From positions 1,504,524 to 1,548,122 of the forward strand of contig BJOX01000014.1 in the NCBI GenBank assembly GCA_009731375.1: a stretch of DNA of 43,599 bases. The letters run 5' to 3'. A program made the translations under genes and the position numbers. Position 1 is the stretch's first letter, and each line of letters begins with the position of its first letter. Origin of the DNA: Paulinella micropora (Eukaryota; Cercozoa; Imbricatea; Euglyphida). This document shows, one piece after another, positions 18,586-43,599 of this stretch. The notes below the pieces were generated by a model that saw only the letters and a program-made list of their open reading frames with translations, was not told the origin of the DNA and made no database searches.

Positions 18586-19612
18586 ATCTACCAATAAGAT
18601 TTACTTTCTGAACCCGGTATAACCTCGGTATATAGTCATTAATTTTCCGCATACGCACCTACCAATTGTCTTAGGGAGCAGGTTGACTGGAAGCTAGGGG
18701 ACAAAGGTTGGATCAGCGCCAACCAGAGGACCCTCATTTCTGAATACTTGCACCCATATTACTTTTACAGGTAGTTCGATTGGACCACGGCAAGGCGAAG
18801 GATGAGAGCGTAGTTCGGACCTTGGCGTTCTATCGCCCATTATGCTCGCCCCAAACTCACGATATCCTCGCGCGCGTTTGCGGCCCTCACTTGCGTGATT
18901 GCTCTATATTATTACATTTATATACATACAAACATCTAAGAGGCTAAGTTGGTGGTCTCAGCTGTTGGTCGGAGAGCGATTTATCAGACTACAATTTTGT
19001 ATGTCTTGAAAGGCCTCGGCAGCCAGCGTAACTCTGGGCCACCAGACCAGCCAATAATCGCAGATATTTGTATTTGTCTTATACATCATATTACTTTTGT
19101 CGCCTTTTGATACCCCCCTGCGGGAAGCGCTGACAATTTTTATAACCCATATCACCNNNNNNNNNNATCCATATCACCGAGAAGTAGAATAATTAATAGT
19201 TCAGATAGGTCTCATCTCATGATAGATTAGCTAGTACAATCAGGTTTACATCATATATTATCAGTATATTCGGATCACCTTGTATACCATATATAATGAT
19301 GCTATATATGTAACTTGTTTATGCTATGCCTGTATTACATATTCACCTTAATACCACTCACAACATAGGATAAGGTGTGGGTAGGCCATAATCTTCTTCT
19401 CGTCGATCAGGCCTGACTTGACTGGGGGGCGCTGCCCTGTGTGTAGTCTAACTGATATACACTTGCCACAGCAAGTTGGGTAGCCACCGTCGACATTATC
19501 TCTTGGAGTGAGGGTAAGAGTGATATGTTTCGAGTATGTGTTTTTATCATCTTCACAGGATAGTTAGTAGGACCTGCAGTTAATTTAGTAATTAACCTTG
19601 CTCCAGGGGGAG
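18586..19612 (+). other. Non-coding 3' region of the copia element with PPT
   Basis: About 1 kb with no convincing frame and a 10-N gap (19157-19166) flanked by near-identical catatcacc sequences. The polypurine tract AGGGGGAG (19605-19612) touches the 3' LTR, as expected for plus-strand priming. Confidence 0.8.
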
Positions 19613-19808
19613 TGTTAGATCATATTAATACAATATATTAATTCGGTGGACAGTACGGGCCGGCATATGTAATGCGTGTCGTTAGAGCCATTACGTGTGC
19701 CCGGCTTAATACGTTCCCGCTCTTTGCCTTGGCGCGTTCATTAAAGTTTAACTTGCAAACGATCTACTCAACTTAGATTTGACTCCGGTTTAGTACAGTA
19801 GTCTAACA
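19613..19808 (+). repeat. 3' LTR
   Basis: 196 bp, TGTTAGATC...GTCTAACA, with two substitutions against the 5' LTR. It is followed by gttac, the second side of the target-site duplication. Confidence 0.96.
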
Positions 19809-19813
19809 GTTAC

Positions 19814-21512
19814 TATATCTGTTACCGATCCGACATATTACTCACTACCTTACACTTCCCCTGATTACTTTAGCATGATTAGGTACCGTGACGGTTGAAA
19901 CTGTAACATAATTAAAGATAATGCTTCAAGTCTGTGGAAATCAGTATGTATTATATGAAAATGAGCAGTGAAAGGGTAAATTATTATTACACCTATCGAC
20001 TATCCACTCCCTCATGCTCTCGTAGAAGTAGATAGCCGCGTCGGCTCCGCTAACAGTGCTGTCCCATTCGAAGCTATGCCCTGCCTCATAGCGTAGATAC
20101 GAGTGACTCGCGCACCTAAGTCATGCTAGCAGTTTGACGTCGGTAGCAGAGCTCTCGCACCCCTCTAGTGCTCTTAGTCCCTTAATCTAGCTACTATTAA
20201 ACTGCCTTCCCAGGAACTTGAATTATTCTAAATCTATTACAGGGGTACTCTAACTTTTTTTTACAAACTACAGTATTATGAGTCGGGTAACAGTGACTCA
20301 AGTAAGAGACGTACGTACATTTTTGTATAACTAATGGTTTGTAAATATTTATCGATCCCGTAATAATAGAAATGGAAAAAAATGCCATAAATGAGGTCAA
20401 AACATATGAAGTATAATCATCACATAAAATTTATAAAAAGTGAGTGACCGGGGAATTACCATCCCGGTAAGCATTTTCAGGTTCCCTGCAATGTTGACAA
20501 AACATAAACCATCAAATGAGCGTAAATTTTGTGTCAAATCCGCAATCTCGTGGAAAAACCCGTCTGCACACGTCAGCACAATCCCATAAAATGAGAAACA
20601 CACGGAAGTGATAAAGGTGCAGAAATGATCAATAACAAGTATAATTAATTAATGTACGGTCGAGGAAATATGAATATATATTATATACACAGCAGATAAA
20701 GGTCACATAAATAAACGCTAGCTCTAACGATTTATATGAACAGCAACATAACAGCAAAACAAACATGCCGGGCTGTTGTTAACCTGCAAATACATGTATG
20801 AACATGCCGATTCCCCGCATGAAGCACCTGCTTGTAATATAGATATAGACATATCATATAGATAAACATGTAACCAAGTAACAACTTATGACAAAATCAT
20901 GAAATAGTACTGCGTAAAACGCGTAACATTACCAACATGACATCAGAAAACATCAACATGAAGATGATAACATTAGGGTTGCTTCCTAATATTATTACCT
21001 AATTACATCTGACGGTTGTCATAGGATATAAGCATATACCGAGTAATATGAGCGATCCGATCACAGCGACAACTATGTTTACAATTTAGTAACACAAACA
21101 GAACTAAATCCATAGTAACTAGCTCAGGTGGCCTTAATTAGGTCTACTTAGTTTAACAATCTATATTGCTCACCTTAACTATTAGTATAACTATTACTAT
21201 GACACTAACTTCGATTAAGTCTATATAATAGATTAAATAATCGACATGTGCTATAATATAAACTATATGTATAATAAACTTCTAGTGACATAATAAAAAG
21301 AAAATAATAGTGATGGCTCTCTACCCCTCAGTGTGACACTTTTCGGAGTAAACGTAGCAAAAGTGAGAATTAGTTGATAAGTATTTATATATTAAGGGAA
21401 ATGAAAGCAAAATACACAAACAATAAATTTAAAAAATAAAAACAAACAATGATGTTATATAACGCATGGTGCTGAATGCATGATATAACGAGCGAAATTC
21501 AATGTCGGAAAG
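19814..21512. other. AT-rich stretch, no gene recognised
   Basis: Both strands are interrupted by frequent stops, with no microsatellite and no clear repeat. It may include the 3' tail of the decayed minus-strand copia element that ends at 21513, but no LTR or PPT was found. Confidence 0.5.
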
Positions 21513-23376
21513 CTATTCTTTCGGCATTTCTACCGCGACGTGCCCGGAGATTGGCGAGAATTGCGTAAGTGGCACAGTCTTAGTCAAGTAATCCGCCATA
21601 TTTTTCTTTGACGCAATCTTGTACAACTGCACAGAACCTGCGCGGCAGCGATCTACCAGGTAGTGAAAACTTACCGCAATATGTTTGGTCCGAAAACTTA
21701 CCGCAATATGTTTGGTCCGGTTTTCTCTAAACCTCTGGCAGATAATGAAATAGCTCCTGAGTTATCCTCTAATATCGGGATGGTTCCCGGCGAATAACCC
21801 ATATCCTCGAGCACCTTCCGGATTGCCTCTGCCTCCCTAACCGCCTCATTTCGGCTATAATCTCAGCCTCGACAGTCGAGTTGGCAACAACAGACTGTAA
21901 CTTTGAGAAAACTGAAATCGGGATCCTGTGTATGCCGCTGCGGGACTTTCTATCTTCTACACGGGATGCAAAATCGGAATCACAATAACCGAACACAGGG
22001 GTCTTCTGGCGAACTTCCTTGGGGATCTCGGCCTCACCTAGCTTCACGGAGTGCTGAGCCAAATGACTGGGGTCGATATCCTGGAAAGAGTCCATGACGG
22101 GCGATCCGCTAACCGGTCTATGCTTACGCTCCCCCTGCTTTGCGTAATCCCACATAAGGTAATGGTCTTGTCTGCCCTCCGAAAAAATATCCCACGGGGA
22201 GTAACCAAATACCGGCATTGTCAATAAGCGAATACGAGCCGGGGGGGGGGAGGGGGGGTTTCGGTACCATATCCAATGCGGCAATGTTCAATGCACAAAC
22301 GATCACAGGCTGCGTGTTGACTGCCACAAAAAGTAGGACACCAATAAGGGTACGGAGGTCGTACGCCAATATGGCATGTCCGGACTTGAGGGAACGCACG
22401 TTATCAGAGGTATTGGGGGACTTGGCGGGAATATATAGCGCAGTCATAACCGAGCTACACTAAGACTGCTTTAATGTAAACCCTCTGATGAACTAGGATG
22501 CCATTCTCGAAATGATCTAACGAAATGTTCTTAAATGAAGTAGCTATCCCAAGGTTCTTGCATCTCAATCCATTTTTTCTGAAAGAACTTAACTAACGCT
22601 AAGTGCTCTTTTTAATTGGCAACATGCAGACCATCATCAACGTGAAATATGATCAATGTGGTGTGCAATGGGTTGTTTTCTTTCCCCATCGCATACGATG
22701 CCTTATCTATAACAAGGGGCTTAAAACCAAACTTTACCACAATCTCATTCAAAACATCATACCATAGTCGCCCGATTCGGGATGACCATAATAAGCTTTA
22801 AGAATGAGCCACACCCAGCCCTTACGCTCAAAGCCAGGCAGCGGATATGCATAGATGGTATAAGGCATGATAGCATGCAAATAGGCAGTAACAAATTCAA
22901 CAAGCCTTAAATCTCTATCATGAACGGCAGCGTGCGCAACAAACATGAGAAATGTGTGGTGATCAGAAGTTACTGTAGGAGTATGTTTAGCATTAAAATG
23001 TATGCTATTTTCCATTAAATCTCCTCTTATGGCTGTCCTAGCCTTGCAAAACGTACCACCCTTAGGGTCCGGTTTTACTGTATCTACCCATGTTAATGGT
23101 ATTATTTTACTGCCCGATCTCCTCGCCTCTGTCTCTCTCACCCATTCAAAAGATCTCAACTCTTCTTGCTGTTTTATTTCTTTTTTCTCGCTACCTTCTT
23201 ATCCTGTGATTTGATGTCGGGCGGCAGTTCAATAGCAGAATAAACACAGCATTGCGAGCAAAATCTGGAACTGTCTCAAGCAATTTAGCAACAATTAGGA
23301 TGGGCGATGCTTGTGTTGGCGCAACAGTAGCTGGAGATGTAGTCTTTGTTGGTATTACTCCATGAATTGAGATCGA
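21513..23376 (-). pseudogene. Decayed copia-type pol (RT and RNase H) on the minus strand
   Basis: Minus-strand fragments in order: a linker and RT start (23376-23160, including KKEIKQQEELRSFEW), RT (23159-22749, with PLTWVDTVK and FVTAYLHAIMPYTIY), a VDDG site near 22640-22630, a connection segment (22447-22124), and RNase H (22284-21513, with CDSDFASR, then TVEAE) ending ADYLTK...TAG. Frame changes separate the pieces. Motifs align with the intact-LTR element nearby (for example WVDTVK and AYLHA-P--IY), so it is the same lineage but much older. No LTR, gag, protease or integrase was found beside it. A 27-bp in-frame tandem duplication (21665-21691, 21692-21718) doubles the RTKHI motif. Confidence 0.8.
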
Positions 23377-23894
23377 GCGCCGATCTCAAAGGAGGGGAAA
23401 GGGGTGCTATGTAACACCCACGGTATACTACATCGTTATTTCGCTATTGGTTTTTACGGGAACTGCACCCGTAGAAGTGATTCCTTGTTATTAAATATTA
23501 TAAGATGAATTCTTATTACATTTCCGGTTTTGAAGAATACTTCAGGTTTTAATGTTATATTAGGATAAAGGATATGGGGTGAGCTTTGAAGCTTGGATCC
23601 CATAGGGCCTGTAAATCCTATATATTTAACACTTAACTGTTTACCGGCCGGAGTGGTGCCGGAAGGTTGTTAGGATGTAAGTTCCACGAAGCTGTGGCAT
23701 CCTTATTCATTCACCTCCCACGTTAATAGCGTTGACCGGCCGAACCTCAGGCTTTTGGAACAAATGTATTAATAGTAACCGTTTGAAGGATAAGGAAAAT
23801 TGGTACGGAAATTCAGTGAAATTTAGAAGTTTTTCCCGTGACTGGGAATTTATGATGATGACAAAATAAGGAATGATTGCACCGCTTATGGGTT
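23377..23894. other. Unassigned stretch, no gene seen
   Basis: Neutral composition, stops in all frames, and short self-similar phrases only. Nothing is recognised in it or in 24304-24560. Confidence 0.5.
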
Positions 23895-24303
23895 ATTGTT
23901 TTTAGGTATGTTTTGGCATTTGTGCAGGTTACGGACATAACGAATCGTGTCAGTTGACCCTGTCATAGGGACACTCCGTTTCTTGCGGGGCACGGTTTTC
24001 CCTTTGGCTTGTTGTTTGGGTTCAATTCTGACTCCCCCTGCCTTCAAGAGTCTATGATTACAGAAGTGGAGGTTAGCCTTGAACCAGTTGCGTTCATCAT
24101 CTTATTAAATCAAATTCTATTCAACTTTCCTTGAGCTCGTAAGGGTAAGACTAAGTCACGGTCTTGTTAGAGATTAATACTATCACGAAGCAGCATGTCC
24201 TGACGCAATCTAGTCGCTGACCTAGCATCAGCAGAATCCGCCTCTTCACTTGGCTTGCATGGATGAGGGTAGTAGTCACGGTAGCACGAATTATTAAAAC
24301 GAC
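23895..24303 (-). CDS. Coding-like two-exon block, function unknown
   Basis: On the minus strand, about 24303-24183 is open with protein-like composition (PCKPSEEADSADARSATRL) up to GATA|gtatta. After an intron of about 80 bases, aataag|ATGATG opens a second block, 24103-23895 (NWFKANLHFCNHRLL, then a basic KGKTVPRKKRS), ending TAA. Phase agrees across the intron. A competing open frame exists in the first block. No ATG start or family is evident. It could be a gag remnant of the neighbouring decayed element or a small gene. Confidence 0.3.
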
Positions 24304-24568
24304 GAATTCAATGACTCGTTAAAACCAAAACCTTAACTTCCTTGACTATCCGGCAGTGATAGGTGAGCGTGGCCAATCCGCCGGAGTATTAATAGTAGCA
24401 TCTAAGGCCTATCAGTGTGGGCAGTCCGAGTGGGTATATGAAAGTTTTTTTACGCAATCACTCCTGCAGTGAGAGTCTTTTAATATTAATACTTTAGCCT
24501 ACGGTTAATAGAAACTTCAACTTGCCTCTCGTAGGATTGAGAGGGAAGATGAAGTGTAAGAAGGGAAG

Positions 24569-24569
<1 letters not shown>

Positions 24570-24611
<42 letters not shown>

Positions 24612-24672
24612 AAAGAGGTAAAAACTTCAATTTATATCCACTGAGTGCTGAGTGCACCCAGCAGGTCCAGTT

Positions 24673-24764
<92 letters not shown>

Positions 24765-24777
24765 CCCCCCCCCCCCC
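24570..24777 (+). repeat. (TA)n, (GTT)n and C14 next to an assembly gap
   Basis: (TA)n at 24570-24609, (GTT)n at 24674-24763, then 14 C running into the 10-N gap 24778-24787. These mark the return of microsatellites on the right side of the retroelement island. Confidence 0.95.
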
Positions 24778-24787
24778 NNNNNNNNNN

Positions 24788-24934
24788 ACGACTTTTATTA
24801 ATAATAGTACTTTGAATGAAGAACGCTTGCTTTTCGGAGTTATTTAATATTATTCCGTTCATCATTACCGACCATTATATTAATATATATATCAGCTCTA
24901 CGAAAAGCAAGTGTTCTTCATTATTAAACGTCGT
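24788..24934. mobile_element. MITE-like imperfect palindrome
   Basis: Arms 24815-24836 and 24901-24922 are inverted copies matching at 21 of 22 bases, separated by 64 bp of AT-rich DNA. Outer ACGAC (24788) and GTCGT (24930-24934) extend the symmetry with gaps. The left end may be hidden by the N gap. No transposase and no clear target duplication. Confidence 0.4.
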
Positions 24935-25359
24935 TTAGTGAAAAAAATATCTCCGTTTCCGTATGATTATTGTAAAAATTTATCATTAATTTAGTCATGA
25001 GGCTTCGGTATTAATACTCACTATTAATAGGTACAATTATCTACTTTAATACGGATGATTCGAGATGCAAAATCGTCCAGCTTTGAACTCGTCTTTTCAA
25101 TCAAAATTTATTTGAGGTACAACATTATTCCTGAGCATATCAACAACAAGTTCAAAAGCACTTGTCATGAGCTTTGAACGATGACGTTGCTGTAGCACTT
25201 TGATAGATGGAGAACGATGAGATAATCTAACTGTCACTAGAAAAAAAAGTCAGAGTCATCAATAAATACATCAGAATGCAAGAGGATATCAAAGTACGCA
25301 ACCAATATGCAAGCACAATACATCAACAGAACCACAAAATTCTTATATACAAAGCAAAG

Positions 25360-25406
<47 letters not shown>

Positions 25407-25603
25407 ACACAGACACACGCACACACAAACATTTGTTGTCTTCCCAATCCTCGAAGGGCGGTCTCACTTTCTCTGTCAGTATACATATAGTTCAAACGTC
25501 AGAATTTCCCGGCTTAGACTCGCTCATTTTTCTCACTCGATGTTTGACATTCCCAAAAATGCTCAGCTTGTCATTCGAAAGCTCTTGTCCTGAGCTTTCA
25601 GGA
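24935..25603. other. Downstream region of the minus-strand gene with a hairpin and diverged duplication
   Basis: 25577-25599 is a perfect 8-bp stem (GAAAGCTC/GAGCTTTC) with a 7-base loop, just 3' of the proposed stop of the minus gene. 25134-25236 is a diverged copy of 25559-25660 (shared cttgtc-tgagcttt and gatggagaacgatgagat). (CT)n lies at 25360-25402. No coding region recognised. Confidence 0.5.
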
Positions 25604-28026
<2,423 letters not shown>

Positions 28027-28034
28027 GCCACCTG

Positions 28035-28100
28035 CACAATGGCGTGACCATCATGGCACAATGGCGAGACCATCATGGCACAATGGCGTGACCATCATGG
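28035..28100 (+). repeat. Three 22-bp tandem repeats
   Basis: Units start at 28035, 28057 and 28079 (CACAATGGCG[T/A]GACCATCATGG, given in two parts: CACAATGGCG and GACCATCATGG). They lie 9 bp upstream, in the transcription sense, of the proposed ATG at 28026. Confidence 0.9.
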
Positions 28101-28336
28101 CACACTAACGCTGCACAACGCCATAGCCACAACCGCACAATCACTGCATAATTGCACGCACACATGTAAACTCACGCATGCGCACAAGCACAAACATGTA
28201 CACACTCATACATACAAGCTTGTTGAGTGTGTGTGTGTGTGTGTTTTGTGAGAGAGGGGAGAAGTTGTGCAAACCCAGAAAGGGGCGGTTGCAGTAAAAC
28301 ACACCAAAACCAAAGCCTGTTGCACAACGCACACGC

Positions 28337-28428
<92 letters not shown>

Positions 28429-28529
28429 GTAGGTAGGTAGGTAGATGGGTAGGTAGGTAGGTAGGTAGGTAGATGGGTAGGTAGGTAGGTAGGTAGGTCG
28501 GTAGGTCGGTAGGTAGGAAGATAGATAGG

Positions 28530-28577
<48 letters not shown>
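28337..28577 (+). repeat. (GATA)n/(GGTA)n on the 3' side of retroelement copy A
   Basis: GATA to 28427, GGTA with GATG and GGTC variants to about 28515, then GATA to 28577. Confidence 0.96.
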
Positions 28578-28578
<1 letters not shown>

Positions 28579-29271
28579 GAGATGTCGCAAAGGAATGTAG
28601 TCCTTGCAAAGGAACGCAGTTTCACATCAAACAGTAATTTGTGTACTGTGCATGTGTCCGGGATGGGAATCACGGGTAGACTGTGTTCTGGAAAAAGAAG
28701 AGGAGGAAGGACGTTGAAGAAAAAGGCAATCTAGGAATGGAGAGTGGGAGGATAAGGAAGAAGAGAAAGAAAAGGAAGCCGTTAGTCCAAGTGTTTTGAG
28801 CACCGTAAGCTTGCGCAAGCTACAATGATGACATTGTATGAGGCCTAAACCCCCGCAGGGACCTAGCCCGGGCTATGCAACACTGGACGGCTATGATGGA
28901 ATGCAGTCACCAATACGGACTAGAGGAAGATTAGTCCAATTTTTGACTGCACAGGAGCGATAAATCGCAAAAGAGCAACGAGCTACGCAGGAGGATAGCT
29001 TGAAGCAAAGGGATTTGGATTGGGGATGGGAAAAACCCAAGGCGCGGAAACATCGATGAACAGAGAACGATACCATGCCGCGAGCCCCGCATTCGATTGG
29101 TCGAAGGTGGCAGGTCCATCCGTTGTCCTCGATTTGAGATTTGAGCTTGTTGTATCGGTTGGTCTTGTAGGCTCGTGCGTCAAGGATGTTTTCCTCGACC
29201 GGGCACGTTAGCTCGATCAGAATACATATCTTGGTAGACAGTGACCAGACAACGATATCGGGCGGAGGTCA
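28578..29271 (-). mobile_element. Non-LTR retrotransposon 3' fragment with endonuclease-like C-terminus, copy A
   Basis: Minus-strand coding from about 29267 to TAG at 28891 has PDIVVWS, then IELTCPVEENI. This is the PD-x(n)-E-L-T pattern of the PD-(D/E)XK-type endonuclease C-terminus seen in some non-LTR retroelements (family recognition from memory, moderate). A conserved-looking W-T-C-H-L / G-A-R-G core and a Cys-rich helix follow. The 5' end is cut off directly at (GATA)n (29272-29322 on plus). About 310 bp of 3' UTR follow the stop and end at 28578, again directly against (GATA)n (28337-28577). The fragment therefore sits inside a GATA tract. 28945-29144 is identical to 43400-43599 in inverted orientation. 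Confidence 0.7.
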
Positions 29272-29287
29272 AGATAGATAGATAGAT

Positions 29288-29322
<35 letters not shown>

Positions 29323-29432
29323 CAAGTTAACAAGGAGCCGCAGACTAGGCTGGTATGTATAGAACGAGCAATATATATATATACATATATATATATATAT
29401 CTATATGTCTATATCTATATCTATATATATAT

Positions 29433-29463
<31 letters not shown>

Positions 29464-29472
29464 TAGAGAGAG

Positions 29473-29518
<46 letters not shown>

Positions 29519-29522
29519 GTAG
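29272..29522 (+). repeat. (GATA)n, (TA)n and (GA)n on the 5' side of retroelement copy A
   Basis: 29272-29322 GATA touching the retroelement, 29369-29433 (TA)n, 29434-29470 (GA)n, 29471-29522 GATA/GGTA. A short phrase around 29330-29360 resembles 29556-29600 (both contain ccgcagactag), another partial duplication. Confidence 0.9.
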
Positions 29523-29605
29523 GTAGGTAGGTAGATAGACAGACAGCGAGACAGACCAGCGGAGAAGAGGCCGCAGACTAGACGAGGCATGTAGAGCAGA
29601 CTCAC

Positions 29606-38412
<8,807 letters not shown>

Positions 38413-38922
38413 CTTCAAATTATTTGGCAATAACAGTCGTCCTACCAATAATAAATGCTTTCGAATAAACTATATGGAAAAAGTGGTCACTAGTGGCATT
38501 AACTTCACGGGCAATGGCAATCAGTTTGGACCCGATTTGTGTGGGGCAAATATGCCCTCGATGACACCCATTTATTTCTTGTTTGTGTTTGGTCCGCAAC
38601 CGCTTTGGCGTTAATTGACGTTTTCAAGCAGTTTTCTGTTCTGAAAGAGCTTCTTGTGCTTCTTCTCAGTCCAAAAAACTCGATTCGTTCCTTTGATTGT
38701 TCGACGTGTTTGTTTGTGTTTGCTGTTGACTCGATCACAACCAACAAGGAGCTCACAAACTCCAGAGCAAAAAAGCGTTGCAGGCAGAAGCCTCCCAAGT
38801 AGTTTCTCGAACCCTCCTCGAGTTAATTCTCTGTTTTGATAGGTTTTGGGTCGCCGGCTTATTGTCTCGGCCACCTACCAGCGGTCCCTGCAGAGGACTA
38901 ACAGTAAAGAGTCGGTTCATCC
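38413..38922. promoter_or_regulatory. Likely shared upstream region of two divergent genes
   Basis: 510 bp of repeat-free sequence between the most upstream minus-strand exon found and the ATG of the B-box gene. Short open frames exist on both strands but overlap each other and lack splice partners. A bidirectional promoter is an inference from layout only. No TATA or Inr motif stands out. Confidence 0.35.
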
Positions 38923-43399
<4,477 letters not shown>

Positions 43400-43599
43400 T
43401 CAAATCTCAAATCGAGGACAACGGATGGACCTGCCACCTTCGACCAATCGAATGCGGGGCTCGCGGCATGGTATCGTTCTCTGTTCATCGATGTTTCCGC
43501 GCCTTGGGTTTTTCCCATCCCCAATCCAAATCCCTTTGCTTCAAGCTATCCTCCTGCGTAGCTCGTTGCTCTTTTGCGATTTATCGCTCCTGTGCAGTC
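43400..43599 (+). mobile_element. Non-LTR retrotransposon fragment, copy B, cut by window edge
   Basis: Plus-strand copy of 28945-29144 without any difference that I can see over 200 bp. Its 5' end joins (TATC)n (43333-43399) at tatctatcaaatctc. The frame KSQIEDNGW... to ...SCAV is open to the last base. It lies in or after the B-box gene, whose next exon would be outside the window. Confidence 0.75.

Larger units (their letters stand above)
10799..19808 (+). mobile_element. Ty1/copia-type LTR retrotransposon, 9,010 bp, frames broken
   Basis: Two 196-bp LTRs flank gag, protease, integrase, RT and RNase H in copia order (integrase before RT). Flanking 5-mers are gttat (10794-10798) and gttac (19809-19813), a target-site duplication with one change. 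Elements of this superfamily are usually near 5 kb. This one is longer because of a 784-codon gag, an extra reading frame between gag and protease, a long integrase-RT linker and about 1 kb of non-coding DNA before the 3' LTR. The LTRs differ at only two positions (gctTAATATG/TAATACG and GCAGACG/GCAAACG), implying a young insertion. Yet pol is split by several frame changes, some at homopolymers (C6 at 15975, C6A5C4 at 17911), so sequencing error must be excluded. Confidence 0.93.

Noticed and set aside
28337-28577. GATA array as a CRISPR-like array
   Set aside because: A plain tetranucleotide with no spacers, in a eukaryotic intron.
38505-38802. Overlapping open frames of about 90 codons on both strands
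   Set aside because: They overlap each other antisense, have no recognisable motifs and lie in the likely promoter region.

Overview
The window is nuclear DNA of a eukaryote. Genes are split into many short GC-rich exons with GT-AG borders, the introns are packed with microsatellites, and there are Ty1/copia and non-LTR retroelement sequences and a paired B-box zinc-finger gene. Nothing is prokaryotic: no operons, no ribosome binding sites. A microbial or algal protist is my guess, but I cannot name the clade from sequence alone. Fourteen N gaps interrupt the window, many at poly-C/G, poly-T, GA or CT tracts.

Layout. (1) 1-9392, plus strand: the 3' part of a gene of at least 19 exons for an unrecognised cysteine-rich protein. 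Three four- or five-exon units repeat the same cysteine spacing and the same intron phases, followed by an acidic tail with a repeated WTAEDN motif. (2) 9393-24570: an AT-richer block almost free of microsatellites. It holds a 9,010-bp copia-type LTR retrotransposon (10799-19808) with two 196-bp LTRs, PBS, PPT, gag, protease, integrase, RT and RNase H. Its LTRs are nearly identical but its reading frames are broken in several places. A decayed second copia-type pol lies on the minus strand (21513-23376), next to a coding-like minus block (23895-24303). (3) 24570-38412, minus strand: one or two multi-exon genes, again with microsatellite-filled introns. They are interrupted by a non-LTR retrotransposon 3' fragment (28578-29271) that sits inside a (GATA)n tract. 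(4) 38923-43324 and onward, plus strand: a gene with two B-box zinc fingers, a proline/serine-rich linker and a Q-rich coil. It is followed by a second copy of the non-LTR fragment (43400-43599, cut by the window edge), also fused at its 5' side to (TATC)n.

Three observations stand out. First, splice junctions are repeatedly duplicated in part: short tandem copies of an intron end plus the first bases of its exon, or an exon end plus its donor, occur at eight or more places in at least two genes. Second, both copies of a retroelement with a PD-(D/E)XK-like endonuclease motif abut (TATC)n in the same orientation, which suggests targeting to this microsatellite. Third, microsatellites are confined to gene bodies and nearly absent from the 15-kb retroelement island.

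Exon calls rest on splice-site reading, phase continuity and composition. No transcript or database evidence was available, so functions stay unassigned unless a family motif is visible.
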